DNA of 21,187 nt from an uncultured Parvularculaceae bacterium. GTDB taxonomy: Bacteria > Pseudomonadota > Alphaproteobacteria > Caulobacterales > Parvularculaceae. Under the pieces are notes generated by a model. That model was given only the letters and a program-made list of their open reading frames with translations, searched no databases and was not told the DNA's origin. The stretch is taken from assembly GCA_947259815.1 (NCBI GenBank), contig CAMYNO010000060.1, positions 1 through 21,187 of the forward strand. The letters are read 5' to 3'. Shown here piece by piece: positions 8,049 to 15,950 of the stretch (positions within the stretch are counted from its first letter, which is position 1; each line of letters begins with the position of its first letter). The translations under genes and the position numbers were made by a program.

Positions 8049-8190
8049 AATACCAAAGCGCCAGAAAAGGCGTATAAAAACGGGGACTTCCTCAAATTGG
8101 ACCCGACGGAGAGCGCCGCGCCACGCAGTGGGCGGCACAGACGAAAAACGTGTCCTTTATGGAGCGTTTCAAAAGGAGAGAAAGAGAACC

Positions 8191-9111
8191 ATGGCCAACG
8201 CACTGACCACAACGGGCTCAGCCCTTACCCCTGAAGGCTCGCTGTCGCGCTACCTCGCCGAAATCCGCAAATTTCCCATGCTGGAAAAGGATGAGGAATA
8301 CATGCTCGCCAAGCGCTTCAAGGAGCATGAAGACCCAGACGCCGCCCAGAAACTGATCACCAGCCATCTGCGCCTCGTCGCCAAGATCGCCATGGGCTAT
8401 CGCGGCTATGGCCTGCCGATCGGCGAGGTTATCTCCGAAGGCAATGTCGGCCTGATGCAGGCGGTCAAACGCTTCGAGCCGGAAAAAGGCTTCCGCCTCG
8501 CCACCTACGCTATGTGGTGGATCCGCGCGTCAATTCAAGAATACATCCTGCGCTCATGGAGCCTTGTGAAAATCGGCACCACGGCCGCGCAGAAAAAACT
8601 CTTTTTCAACCTGCGCAAAATCAAGGGCCAGATCGACGCCGTTGACGATGGCGACTTGCGCCCGGAACAGGTGGAGCACATCGCCACCAAGCTTGGCGTT
8701 ACCCATGACGACGTCGTTCAGATGAACCGCCGCATGACCGGCGGCGAAGCATCGCTGAATGCGCCCATGGGCAAGGACGCCGATGGCGGCGGCGAATGGC
8801 AGGACTGGCTAGTCGACGACAACGCGGTGAACCCGGAAGCCAAACTCGCCCATGATGACGAATATGACATGCGCATGGGGCTTCTTGAACGGGCTCTTGC
8901 GACACTCAACGAGCGCGAGCAGCATATTCTTACCGAGCGCCGGCTGAAGGATAATCCGTCTACGCTGGAAGAGCTGAGCCAGGTCTATGGCGTCTCGCGC
9001 GAACGGGTCCGCCAGATCGAGGTGCGCGGTTTTGAAAAGCTGCAAAAAGCGATGAAACGCATGGACAAGGAAGCGCGCCAGCCCCGCGACGTCGAAGAAG
9101 TCGAGGCTTAA
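8191..9111 (+). CDS. rpoH: RNA polymerase heat-shock sigma factor RpoH (sigma-32)
   Basis: The 306-residue product is a group sigma factor with region 1.2 ([20 protein letters not shown]), region 2 ([20 protein letters not shown], then [20 protein letters not shown] and [17 protein letters not shown]) and a region 4.2 helix-turn-helix ([20 protein letters not shown], 258-277). The RpoH box, [14 protein letters not shown] (134-147), separates it from RpoD-type factors. It directs transcription of heat-shock chaperone and protease genes. The start at 8191 follows AAAAGGAGAGAAAGAGAACC; the reading frame is open upstream to 8128 but lacks a comparable ribosome site there. Length fits the family. 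Many alphaproteobacteria carry more than one rpoH, so which paralogue this is cannot be told here. Its stop overlaps the stop of the convergent oxidase gene. Confidence 0.96.
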   Translation: MANALTTTGSALTPEGSLSRYLAEIRKFPMLEKDEEYMLAKRFKEHEDPDAAQKLITSHLRLVAKIAMGYRGYGLPIGEVISEGNVGLMQAVKRFEPEKGFRLATYAMWWIRASIQEYILRSWSLVKIGTTAAQKKLFFNLRKIKGQIDAVDDGDLRPEQVEHIATKLGVTHDDVVQMNRRMTGGEASLNAPMGKDADGGGEWQDWLVDDNAVNPEAKLAHDDEYDMRMGLLERALATLNEREQHILTERRLKDNPSTLEELSQVYGVSRERVRQIEVRGFEKLQKAMKRMDKEARQPRDVEEVEA

Positions 9112-9794
9112 ACCGGGTCGGCGGCGCGTAATGCGTTGATTACCTCTTTGCGCGCAGCGGGCCGGTTCTCTTTCAGATAGGCGTCGGCGAGGGCGTGATT
9201 GACGTCGCGATGACCGGCTTCGTCTTCGCGTACGGCGAGAACGACATCGCGCAAGCGCGCGTCACCCGGCAGCTTCCAGTAATCAATCGCTATCCGCGGC
9301 GCAGGGACATTTTCGACTTCGCCGTCATCGATCTTTTTGAGATATTGCGTGTAGCTGTAGACCGCTTCTTCCTCGAAAAAGCCAATGATCCGGTGCGCGG
9401 TGATTGGCGAAACGAGATAGATGAACCCATAACCGAAAAAGAATGCGCCTTGCGCCAGCAGGACCAAAACACGTTCAAACAAATTCGGCCGCGCAATCTC
9501 GATAAATGTCATCAGGTGCATGCGCTCGTTTTCGGCTTCGTCAAGAAGAAGCCTGATCCAGCCTTCGTCATCTTCCATGCGGCGCAAGGAACGAAAATGT
9601 TGCAACATCCCGCCAACCATGCCGGGAACGCCAGCGACGGTTTCAAGCACGATCGCGCGATGACCGTAACGCCCGGAAAAGAAGGCGTCGGCGAAAAATC
9701 GAAGCAATTTCGTGAAGCGAAACGCAAACACATCTCTCGGACCCGACAGCGCCCGGTGGGGCTCAAGCGGATCAGCTTCGGCCACAGCATTCAT
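9108..9794 (-). CDS. aox: Alternative oxidase (AOX), cyanide-resistant ubiquinol oxidase
   Basis: The 228-residue protein is a full bacterial AOX. The di-iron ligands are visible: E51 ([11 protein letters not shown]), E90 and H93 (NERMHLMTF, 89-97), a Glu of [11 protein letters not shown] (E141 or E142), and E192 and H195 ([12 protein letters not shown], 189-200). AIDYWKLP (169-176) is also conserved in the family. It should oxidise ubiquinol and reduce oxygen to water without pumping protons, as a monotopic protein on the inner face of the membrane. Hydrophobic membrane-contact helices lie near 106-128. The start at 9794 has GAAGGAGAG 6-8 bases upstream. An extended start is open but has no such site. 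Its stop (TAA) overlaps the rpoH stop on the other strand. Regulation is not evident in the upstream 277 bases. Confidence 0.95.
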   Translation of the reverse strand: MNAVAEADPLEPHRALSGPRDVFAFRFTKLLRFFADAFFSGRYGHRAIVLETVAGVPGMVGGMLQHFRSLRRMEDDEGWIRLLLDEAENERMHLMTFIEIARPNLFERVLVLLAQGAFFFGYGFIYLVSPITAHRIIGFFEEEAVYSYTQYLKKIDDGEVENVPAPRIAIDYWKLPGDARLRDVVLAVREDEAGHRDVNHALADAYLKENRPAARKEVINALRAADPV

Positions 9795-10071
9795 AGCGAA
9801 CTCTCCTTCAAGAGACGGCCCGAATATAGGGATGTGCACACCAATTTTTTACAACCGAACTGCGTTTTGACCTGCGACGAATTTGCAGCGCCAGCGGGGC
9901 GCAGCCGCGGCGAAGAGCGGGGCCTGCGCGCTATTTGAACAGATGCGTAAACATGCGAGCGGCGTATGAATTCCGGGCAATTTTCGAATGCCTGCAGCCA
10001 AAACGTCTCGCGCTGGGGCGTGCAGGGTCTATAGTGGTGCGATAACAATCACATCGTGGGAGCGACGCCAT
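9795..10071. other. Divergent intergenic region between the oxidase and Tat-SDR genes
   Basis: This 277-base gap must carry the start signals of both divergent genes. It holds an AT-rich stretch (near 9840-9860) upstream of the oxidase and a TATAGT -10-like hexamer at 10030-10035 ahead of the dehydrogenase, without a convincing -35 box. No FNR/NnrR-type palindrome or other clear operator was seen. I see no small ORF worth calling. Confidence 0.3.
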
Positions 10072-11085
10072 ATGACCGACCGAAATCTTGCCGCCCAACC
10101 CAACCGCCGCACGCTGCTCGCCGGCGCATCCGCGCTTGCCGCCGCATCCGCCTTTACCGGTGCTGGCAATGCGCAGGACGCTGCTATCGACTTTAGCGGA
10201 CGCACGGTCCTGATCACCGGCACAAGCTCCGGGTTCGGACGATTGACCGCCCTCACCCTCGCGCGCATGGGCGCAACCGTTGTCGCTTCCATGCGCAACC
10301 TTGACGGCGGCGCACGGCCCGAAGCCCGCGATCTGATGACCATCGCCGGCAATGAAGACCTCGATCTTCATGTCGTTGAAATCGACGTCACCGACGATGC
10401 GCTGGTCGCGTCAGGCGTCGCCGAGGCTGAAAGCATCGCCGGGGGCGCGCTGGACGTTGTCGTCAATAATGCGGGCATTGGCGCCGCCGGGCCTGTCGAG
10501 CTTGCGGATATGGAATTTACGCGGCTGATGTTTGAAACTAACCTCTTTGGCTATTTGCGCGTAGCGCGCGCGGCGCTGCCGAAAATGCGCGAGAACGGCG
10601 CCGGGCAGATCTTCAACGTCTCCTCGCAACTTGGCCGCTTTGTCATTCCCAGCGTCGGCATGTATTGCTCGACCAAATTCGGCATAGAGGCGATGTTTGA
10701 AACCATGGCCTATGAACTCGCGCCCCATGGCGTTGAAATCACAATTATCCAGCCCGGCGGCTATCCGACAAAAATCTGGCAAAGTGGCCGTCTTTATACA
10801 GATGAGTGGATGGCGCGCGTCGACAACGAACGCAAAGCCGCCTATGAGACCCATATCCAGATGGCAACCGGCATGATGACCGGCGAATATTCGACCAATC
10901 CAATCGACGTTCCCAACGCAATTGCGGAAATCATGGCCATGCCTGCCGGCAAACGGCCCCTGCGCCGTGCGGTGCATCCAAACCCGGCCGCGTCAGTCGG
11001 CGCCAATGCTGCGCTCGCGCAGGTGCAGGCCGCCGTGCTCGGCCAGGGCGCCTACGGGCCGTGGCACGCAGCGGTGACAGACTAA
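10072..11085 (+). CDS. Short-chain dehydrogenase/reductase with Tat signal peptide
   Basis: The 337-residue protein starts MTDRNLAAQPNRRTLLAGAS, with the twin Arg at 12-13 and a hydrophobic Ala-rich core ending GNAQD, so Tat export is likely. The mature part is a classical SDR: TGTSSGFG (49-56) for NAD(P) binding, NNAG (132-135), Ser184/185, and YCSTK with Tyr198 and Lys202 as the catalytic pair. It should oxidise an alcohol or reduce a carbonyl compound, but the substrate is unknown. Tat export suggests the cofactor is inserted before export, as the periplasm has little free NAD(P)H. The ATG at 10072 has GGGAG upstream. An open frame reaches back to 9988 but would place extra residues before the twin-Arg motif. 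Confidence 0.88.
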   Translation: MTDRNLAAQPNRRTLLAGASALAAASAFTGAGNAQDAAIDFSGRTVLITGTSSGFGRLTALTLARMGATVVASMRNLDGGARPEARDLMTIAGNEDLDLHVVEIDVTDDALVASGVAEAESIAGGALDVVVNNAGIGAAGPVELADMEFTRLMFETNLFGYLRVARAALPKMRENGAGQIFNVSSQLGRFVIPSVGMYCSTKFGIEAMFETMAYELAPHGVEITIIQPGGYPTKIWQSGRLYTDEWMARVDNERKAAYETHIQMATGMMTGEYSTNPIDVPNAIAEIMAMPAGKRPLRRAVHPNPAASVGANAALAQVQAAVLGQGAYGPWHAAVTD

Positions 11086-11146
11086 GGCAAGACGCCTAAG
11101 GATGCCCGCCCGGTTTGAGATCACGGTTGAAGCTTCCGCGAGCGGC

Positions 11147-12205
11147 TCAAGGTTCAACGTAGCGATAAATTTGTGTCGCATGCCATTCGCCTTCGCGACG
11201 AAACAGCAGGATCGCTTCCTTTTCGATGCGCTCAAGCAGGATTAGCGGCCCACCGGCGACGGGTAGATCGAAACCTGTTAACTGACGGGGGATGTCGCCA
11301 TCGCGCGAGAACCACGTCCATGATTCAAGCTGATCGATATATTCCGGACGCAAATCGCCGAGTTTCTCGTAACCGAGAATATCCAGCCATGTCCCGGCGC
11401 GGCAGAGGGCGAGGCCCTGTTTCCCATCCGCTTTGCGGCGGACCCGCGCAACCACGTCCAACGCTTCATCATTATCAAAGTCAGCGCTTAACTGGCGCGG
11501 CGCAAAAGGGGCGGTCAATTCGTAGCTGTCGAGATCGAGGCCGCAGGCGCCGAACACCTCCCGGTCCTCCACGGTGAATTCAACACTCGCCAGATCGATC
11601 AGCCGGTCGCGTTCCGCCGGTGGGCGCGGCCAGGAAAGGCAGGCGTCGAACTGGAGATAGTTCATGCGCGCGGGCACGCCCGGTTTCGGATTAGCCAGAC
11701 CGAAATCAACAACTTTCAGCCAGCCGATTCCATCGTCAGGGGACGGCGCAAAATTTTGACCGCCAGACGGCTTGAAGCCGCCGGTTCCCGCCAGAGACGG
11801 AGAAATTACGAAAGCACGCAGCGACTGCGGCGCATTCACATCGCCCTCATTCGGCCCGGTATTGTCGGCGTTGCGGAAATGCCATCCGAAAATGTCGCGC
11901 GGGTTCGGCGCACCGCGCAAGGGCGGGGTAAGCGACGTCAGATCGACCGCGTCGCCGATCGGTTCACGATCATAAAGCCTGACCAACCAGCCATTTTCCG
12001 CCCGCATCAGCGCAAAGACCCAGCCATTGTCGAGCGTGTGATAAAAATTGCGATCGCCGGCGACAAAAGGGAGTTCCTGCCCCATGCCCGGAATGCGCAC
12101 CGCTTCGTGCGACGGCGACGGCGCGCATTGCGGCTCGGCGGCTTGCGCGGTTCCGGAATACAAAACGGAAATCAACAATCCGCATAACAGGAAAGGCGAG
12201 CGCAT
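11147..12205 (-). CDS. Exported protein of unknown function with a calcium-loop-like segment
   Basis: The 352-residue protein has a signal peptide (about 1-22, MRSPFLLCGLLISVLYSG then AQA). No family is recognised for the mature part. One segment, DFDNDEALD (242-250), resembles the Asp-rich calcium loop of FG-GAP/EF-hand-like repeats; it is followed by a strand-rich stretch with LALC and WLDILGYEKL. Cys27, Cys189, Cys221 and Cys268 may form disulfides in the periplasm. The start at 12205 is chosen for its GAAGGAAAG ribosome site, which overlaps a further upstream ATG (12220). The preceding gene's stop codon ends one base before this start, so the two are almost certainly co-transcribed. Function unknown. 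Confidence 0.78.
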   Translation of the reverse strand: MRSPFLLCGLLISVLYSGTAQAAEPQCAPSPSHEAVRIPGMGQELPFVAGDRNFYHTLDNGWVFALMRAENGWLVRLYDREPIGDAVDLTSLTPPLRGAPNPRDIFGWHFRNADNTGPNEGDVNAPQSLRAFVISPSLAGTGGFKPSGGQNFAPSPDDGIGWLKVVDFGLANPKPGVPARMNYLQFDACLSWPRPPAERDRLIDLASVEFTVEDREVFGACGLDLDSYELTAPFAPRQLSADFDNDEALDVVARVRRKADGKQGLALCRAGTWLDILGYEKLGDLRPEYIDQLESWTWFSRDGDIPRQLTGFDLPVAGGPLILLERIEKEAILLFRREGEWHATQIYRYVEP

Positions 12206-12206
12206 A

Positions 12207-12857
12207 TTACTTTCCTTCATCGAGGAGCCAGAGCTCGACAATATGCGCCGTCTGCGCGATCCAGACAGCGGCCTCGTCGCGCTCAGCGAGGGGCGCATCT
12301 TCATTCGCCAGTGTGGAGACGAACCCCCGTGCGGCGGTCTCGATCCGCTCTATATATTCCGGCCATGGCTTGCCGCCTTCCGCTTTGGCGCCGGATGCTT
12401 CGAGTGCGGACAGTTTTTGATTGATCGCCTCGACCGCCGGGCCGTAGCGCAGGCGCGCTGTCGTTGAAGAGAAAATCGCCGGCGGTGTCTCATAGGAGAC
12501 AAGGGTGCGATAGACGATCAGATAGGGCGGCAGTATTTCGCTGTCGAAGCCGCGCGACGCGCCGTTGATCCAGACACCGATGCCTTCGTCATCGCATGAC
12601 CGCTCCGATAGCGCCCGCTCAATTTCGTCAGCGAAGATCAGGCGCCGTTCCGGCGACCATCTTTCCATGTCTTTCAAGTTCTGGGCGCGCAGTGCGCTGG
12701 CCTGCCATGGCCGCATAAGATCGCACTCAACCCCGCGCGTCGCGACCGCTTCCAGAAACACAGCGGACCTTACCGGGCCGGGCACTGGGTCGGCCATGGC
12801 CGGATAAGAAAAAGAAAGCCCCCAGCACCCAAGAGCCAAGATCAAAAACCGACGCAT
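12207..12857 (-). CDS. Exported protein of unknown function, paired with the following exported protein
   Basis: The 216-residue product begins MRRFLILALGCWGLSFSY and has a signal peptide ending near AMA-DP. The mature part is mainly helical and contains VECDLMRPWQASALRAQNLK and RSCDDEGIGVWINGASRG, with two cysteines that may pair. No domain is recognised. The start used here (12857) gives the best signal peptide and has a GGGGAAA ribosome-like stretch upstream; in-frame ATGs at 12869 and 12872 are alternatives that would add up to five residues. The gene is one base upstream of the next exported-protein gene on the same strand, so the two likely act together or are co-regulated. It diverges from a small lipoprotein gene 282 bases away. 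Confidence 0.72.
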   Translation of the reverse strand: MRRFLILALGCWGLSFSYPAMADPVPGPVRSAVFLEAVATRGVECDLMRPWQASALRAQNLKDMERWSPERRLIFADEIERALSERSCDDEGIGVWINGASRGFDSEILPPYLIVYRTLVSYETPPAIFSSTTARLRYGPAVEAINQKLSALEASGAKAEGGKPWPEYIERIETAARGFVSTLANEDAPLAERDEAAVWIAQTAHIVELWLLDEGK

Positions 12858-13139
12858 AATTTTCCCCATCATGTTCGCGTGACCGTCAATAATGCCTGTA
12901 TTTTCAGCACAAGTCAGCTTATGGTTTAAAAAAATAACAGATCAATCCGGGGGCGAAGCGAATTCCATCAGGCCGATTTCCGTCAATGGCGCCGCCGCAT
13001 TCACTGCGCGCGACGCACATCGCTAAACTACGCGTCGGCGCCAAAAAAATATGACGATAAAATCCGTTTCGTATAACCGCAAATACTTTCACGCGCTCGC
13101 CCGAGCCAGCGTCAAGACGATGCACACAAGGAGAAGACC
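12858..13139. other. Divergent intergenic region before the small lipoprotein gene
   Basis: This 282-base gap is AT-richer than the genes around it, including a run of As at 12929-12935. TATAAC at 13072-13077 is a 5/6 match to a -10 box and could serve the lipoprotein gene, with a weak ATGACG 15 bases before it. No palindrome or RNA motif was recognised. Confidence 0.3.
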
Positions 13140-13658
13140 ATGAAAACCCAACTGTTACTTGGCCTGGCCGCAAGCGCGACAGCCCTCGCCGCCTGCGGCG
13201 GCGGCGATAATTCAAAAGAAGCGCAGGAAAAACGGATCGAGGAAACAGCCAAAAAATATGGCGTCAACGCCGATGTGACACTCGATAAGGACAGCGAGGT
13301 CGACAAGGTCGTTATCAATAACGGTCTGGGTCAGTATGGGCAGGGGCTCGATCTGCCGTCTGGGTTTCCGCAAGATGTCGCGCTTCCCGCCGGCGCCAAC
13401 ATCATGGCTGCAACCAATGTTCCCGGTCAAAAGAACGCCTTTTCAATTCAGGCGTTGAGCAATGACGATGCGGACACAATCATAAATTCCGTCACGAGCC
13501 AGATGGAAACGAGCGGCTGGACAAAGTCCGCCAGCGATCAGCCGACGCCGCAAATGCGTCGCATCGGCTTTGAAAAAGACGACCGCATGGCGAATTTTGT
13601 CATCACGGCAAATGGCGAAACCAACATGGTCCAGTTGGTGACCATGACGAAGCCATAA
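13140..13658 (+). CDS. Small lipoprotein of unknown function
   Basis: This 172-residue protein starts MKTQLLLGLAASATALAAC; Cys19 is the likely lipidated residue of an LAAC lipobox. A short charged helix (24-40, KEAQEKRIEETAKKYG) follows, then a mixed alpha/beta part with the phrase LPSGFPQDVALPAGANI. The closing strands are VITANGETNMVQLVTM. The phrase LPSGFPQDV followed by a LP-x-G-A pattern recurs in small exported proteins of Alphaproteobacteria, but I know no function for it. The ATG has a strong AGGAG site 6 bases upstream. The gene converges with the GNAT gene and leaves only 10 bases between the two ends. Confidence 0.82.
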   Translation: MKTQLLLGLAASATALAACGGGDNSKEAQEKRIEETAKKYGVNADVTLDKDSEVDKVVINNGLGQYGQGLDLPSGFPQDVALPAGANIMAATNVPGQKNAFSIQALSNDDADTIINSVTSQMETSGWTKSASDQPTPQMRRIGFEKDDRMANFVITANGETNMVQLVTMTKP

Positions 13659-13668
13659 GCTGTACAGA

Positions 13669-14208
13669 TTACCAATACACCGGATCGTTGAGCGCCTCGA
13701 CGCAGCGTGAGGGCCCCTTGAGCGGATCAAGGGGCCGGTCCGTCAGCGACATGGCGAGCCAACCCTCGGGCTGTGTCATCGCAAGCGGCGCCTTGGCGAC
13801 ACGCTCGTCGATGGGCGAGAAGCCGACCTTGCTGTAATAGGCCGGATCTCCATAGGTCACGGCGGCATCAATCCCCTGTTCGCGAAGCGTGCCGAGACCG
13901 AACGTCAACAACGCTTGCCCAACGCCTTCGCCCTGTCGGCCCGGCGCGACAGCCACCGGGGAAAGTATGAACACAGTGCGCTTATCCTGCGCAAAGCTCA
14001 GCCGCGAAAAACATATGCAGCCCGCAAGCCTGCCTTCCTCGTAAGCCGACATGACGAAAAGGTCGCCATCGCGCGTCGTGCTCAAAAGGTTTTTTACAAG
14101 GGTTGCGATCATCCGCCCTTCATCGGGGCCTTCCGCGGCGGAAAACGCCGCTTCGAACAGGGCGATAATCTCATCGGCCGCCTCACCGACACCGCATGTA
14201 AATTCCAT
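13669..14208 (-). CDS. GNAT family N-acetyltransferase (YhbS-like)
   Basis: The 179-residue protein has the GNAT fold. The acetyl-CoA loop LSPVAVAPGRQGEGVGQALL (82-101) contains R-Q-G-x-G-V-G, the pyrophosphate-binding motif. It is followed by a YhbS-style ending, GDPAYYSKVGFSPI (120-133), where the Tyr residues could be near the acceptor site. It probably transfers an acetyl group from acetyl-CoA to an amine; the substrate is unknown. The start at MEFTCG (14208) follows a GGGG site and matches the usual family start; an upstream ATG at 14244 is possible. A perfect hairpin lies inside its last codons (13712-13736). Confidence 0.87.
   Translation of the reverse strand: MEFTCGVGEAADEIIALFEAAFSAAEGPDEGRMIATLVKNLLSTTRDGDLFVMSAYEEGRLAGCICFSRLSFAQDKRTVFILSPVAVAPGRQGEGVGQALLTFGLGTLREQGIDAAVTYGDPAYYSKVGFSPIDERVAKAPLAMTQPEGWLAMSLTDRPLDPLKGPSRCVEALNDPVYW
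13712..13736. repeat. Perfect 9-bp inverted repeat within the end of the GNAT gene
   Basis: GGCCCCTTG (13712-13720), a 7-base loop (13721-13727) and CAAGGGGCC (13728-13736) form a perfect GC-rich hairpin. It is coding sequence (residues around PLDPLKGPSR), and it lies 54 bases beyond the end of the convergent lipoprotein gene. It could stall or protect the end of that transcript. There is no T-tract, so a standard terminator is not supported. Confidence 0.45.
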
Positions 14209-14498
14209 CTGAGAGCCCCAATCCTGACTGCCAATATTGTACATTCTGCGCCGTTTTCGGCGTGATTATCCACTGCGGAAAATTGACCGCCCGGATTGTC
14301 AAGATCAACCGAATTTGGCCGAGGCGGCGCACCGCGTTGCAATTACGCGACTTTTTTAAGAAAAATGGCTTTTTATTTCGCCGCCAGGCCCGCCGCGCCC
14401 GGCGCTCCGCTTGATTGCACCCCCCTTTTCCCAATATCGTAGCCGCGTCACCGCCGGGGGCGGCGCTGGCGTGAAATCGGGGTCGGGGAGTACAATCG
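14209..14498. other. Divergent intergenic region between the GNAT and CCxD-repeat protein genes
   Basis: This 290-base gap includes an AT-rich patch near 14338-14384 and a possible promoter for the secreted protein (TTGATT 14411-14416, 18 bases, TATCGT 14435-14440), which is a weak match. No RNA gene or clear operator was recognised. Confidence 0.25.
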
Positions 14499-15773
14499 AT
14501 GTTGCGAATTCTGGCAGTGATTGCGGTTCTCTTGCCGCTATCGGCTCTTGCCGAAGGGCGCGATAAGACCATTCGCGATATTCAGTATACAAAATATATC
14601 CGCGAACACACTTTTCCGGCCAAGCAGATTGAACAGGCCTGCGACCCGAATGACGGTGTCGGCGTCGCCTTCCGCGCGACGTCGGACCAGGAAAACCTCC
14701 GCACCTTCCTCAGCTTCCTGCAGCGCAGCCCGGAGACCCTCAATCAGTATAATGGCGGCCAGTTCGCCGATGTCGCACAAGGACTGCGCAACGCTGTCGA
14801 AAACGTATGTGCGGGATTGCTCCCCAAAGGGGGCAAAGCTGCCGGCGTGCCGGCGTTCGATCCGGTGATCGATGTTGTAAACCTCTCCGACTTCCTATTC
14901 GAGTACCGGTTCCTCCACTATCATCCGCAAGGTCATCGGCCGTTGCGCGATCGCAATTCTGTCGTCGTAGAAATCAGCGCGAATTACGACACCGACTATT
15001 TCCCTGACGGCGACAGCGTTTGGTGGGAGCACGAAACGACCGAACTGGTCATTACAGTCAACAACTACGACTACTACGCATCCGAAGACGCGGGACCATG
15101 GAGCTTTCCCGACAAGGAGTATGATTCTGTTCCCTGCTATTACATTCATCCGGGGCTGGATGCGGTTTATCGATACGCCGTCGATGACTGTAACGCGTCG
15201 ACGGTGGATTTCGTCGATCCAAAAGGCATGAGCCTGCAGGATGCGGTCAAGAAGCTCGCGATGGAATATATCGAACAAATGATCGACCGCGCGCCGCGAC
15301 GAACCAAGGTGGACATTGAAAGTGTCCCCGATATCTGTTGTCAGGACAGTGAGCCCCATTACGGCACTGACTATTTCTTTGCGCCGGCGGGCGAGTGCAG
15401 CCTTTCGGGCAACAGCTTTTTCAAAAACGTGCCGGAGCGCTTCTGCAAAGACCCCGCGATCGGCAATGATGACGACGAGAACGAGGATATAGACCTGCCC
15501 GTTCCGGACGAGACATCCGGGTATATTTGTTGTCGGGATTATTCACGCGGACGCCCCTTCGTCTATTTCAAAACGACACGGCGCACTTGTGAGGACCGGG
15601 ACGATCACGATATTACCTACCCGGGCCTGTGCACCAAGGGCCGCGACGACGGGGAGTTGCTTGTGTGTTGCGAGGACGGAAGAGGCATCATTCCCGACTA
15701 TTTCACGACAACAACGTGGGAATGCCTGGAGCGGGACCGTCACCGCATCTATCACGAAGGCACCTGCATCTAG
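14499..15773 (+). CDS. Secreted protein with three tandem four-cysteine CCxD repeats, function unknown
   Basis: The 424-residue protein has a signal peptide (about 1-18, MLRILAVIAVLLPLSALA). The first mature part (20-265) is helical at first and later rich in acidic and aromatic residues (VWWEHETTELVITVNNYDYY), with Cys48, 104, 213 and 231. The C-terminal part holds three repeats beginning C-C-x-D: Cys280/281/300/316, Cys344/345/364/378 and Cys390/391/409/423. Between the paired and third Cys lie 17-18 residues with an aromatic pair (YF), and 13-15 residues lie before the last Cys. The even number of cysteines and the export signal point to disulfide bonding. I cannot assign this repeat to a known domain. 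A GGGGAG ribosome site precedes the ATG. No partner gene is evident, and the region has no signs of recent transfer. Confidence 0.82.
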   Translation: MLRILAVIAVLLPLSALAEGRDKTIRDIQYTKYIREHTFPAKQIEQACDPNDGVGVAFRATSDQENLRTFLSFLQRSPETLNQYNGGQFADVAQGLRNAVENVCAGLLPKGGKAAGVPAFDPVIDVVNLSDFLFEYRFLHYHPQGHRPLRDRNSVVVEISANYDTDYFPDGDSVWWEHETTELVITVNNYDYYASEDAGPWSFPDKEYDSVPCYYIHPGLDAVYRYAVDDCNASTVDFVDPKGMSLQDAVKKLAMEYIEQMIDRAPRRTKVDIESVPDICCQDSEPHYGTDYFFAPAGECSLSGNSFFKNVPERFCKDPAIGNDDDENEDIDLPVPDETSGYICCRDYSRGRPFVYFKTTRRTCEDRDDHDITYPGLCTKGRDDGELLVCCEDGRGIIPDYFTTTTWECLERDRHRIYHEGTCI

Positions 15774-15802
15774 CCGACCGAAACGCCGTTTTCGAATTGT
15801 AT

Positions 15803-15823
15803 CGCAAGAACCGGGTTCTGGCG
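15803..15823. repeat. Imperfect palindrome between the CCxD-repeat and PEP-mutase-like genes
   Basis: AGAACC (15807-15812), one central base and GGTTCT (15814-15819) form a 13-base palindrome, with three more paired bases outside one mismatch. It lies about 130 bases upstream of the next start. It could be an operator or chance; no T-tract follows, so a terminator is not supported. Confidence 0.3.
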
Positions 15824-15950
15824 TTACGCTTCTGCGCCTAAGGTGGCCCTCATTCTTCGACAGGATGGCGCAGAGTTCGCGCGATCCTGACCTCCGCTAT
15901 CGCGCACCGCACGCAATGCTTCAAACCGGATTGACGAGACGAGAAACGCC

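Noticed and set aside
7554..8138. Minus-strand open frame of 194 codons over the end of the binding protein and the rpoH leader
   Set aside because: Most of it is antisense to the PstS-like gene; there is no domain or ribosome site, and it crosses the likely rpoH promoter.
9195..9938. Plus-strand open frame of 247 codons
   Set aside because: It is antisense to the alternative oxidase, whose motifs are unmistakable, and has no motif of its own.
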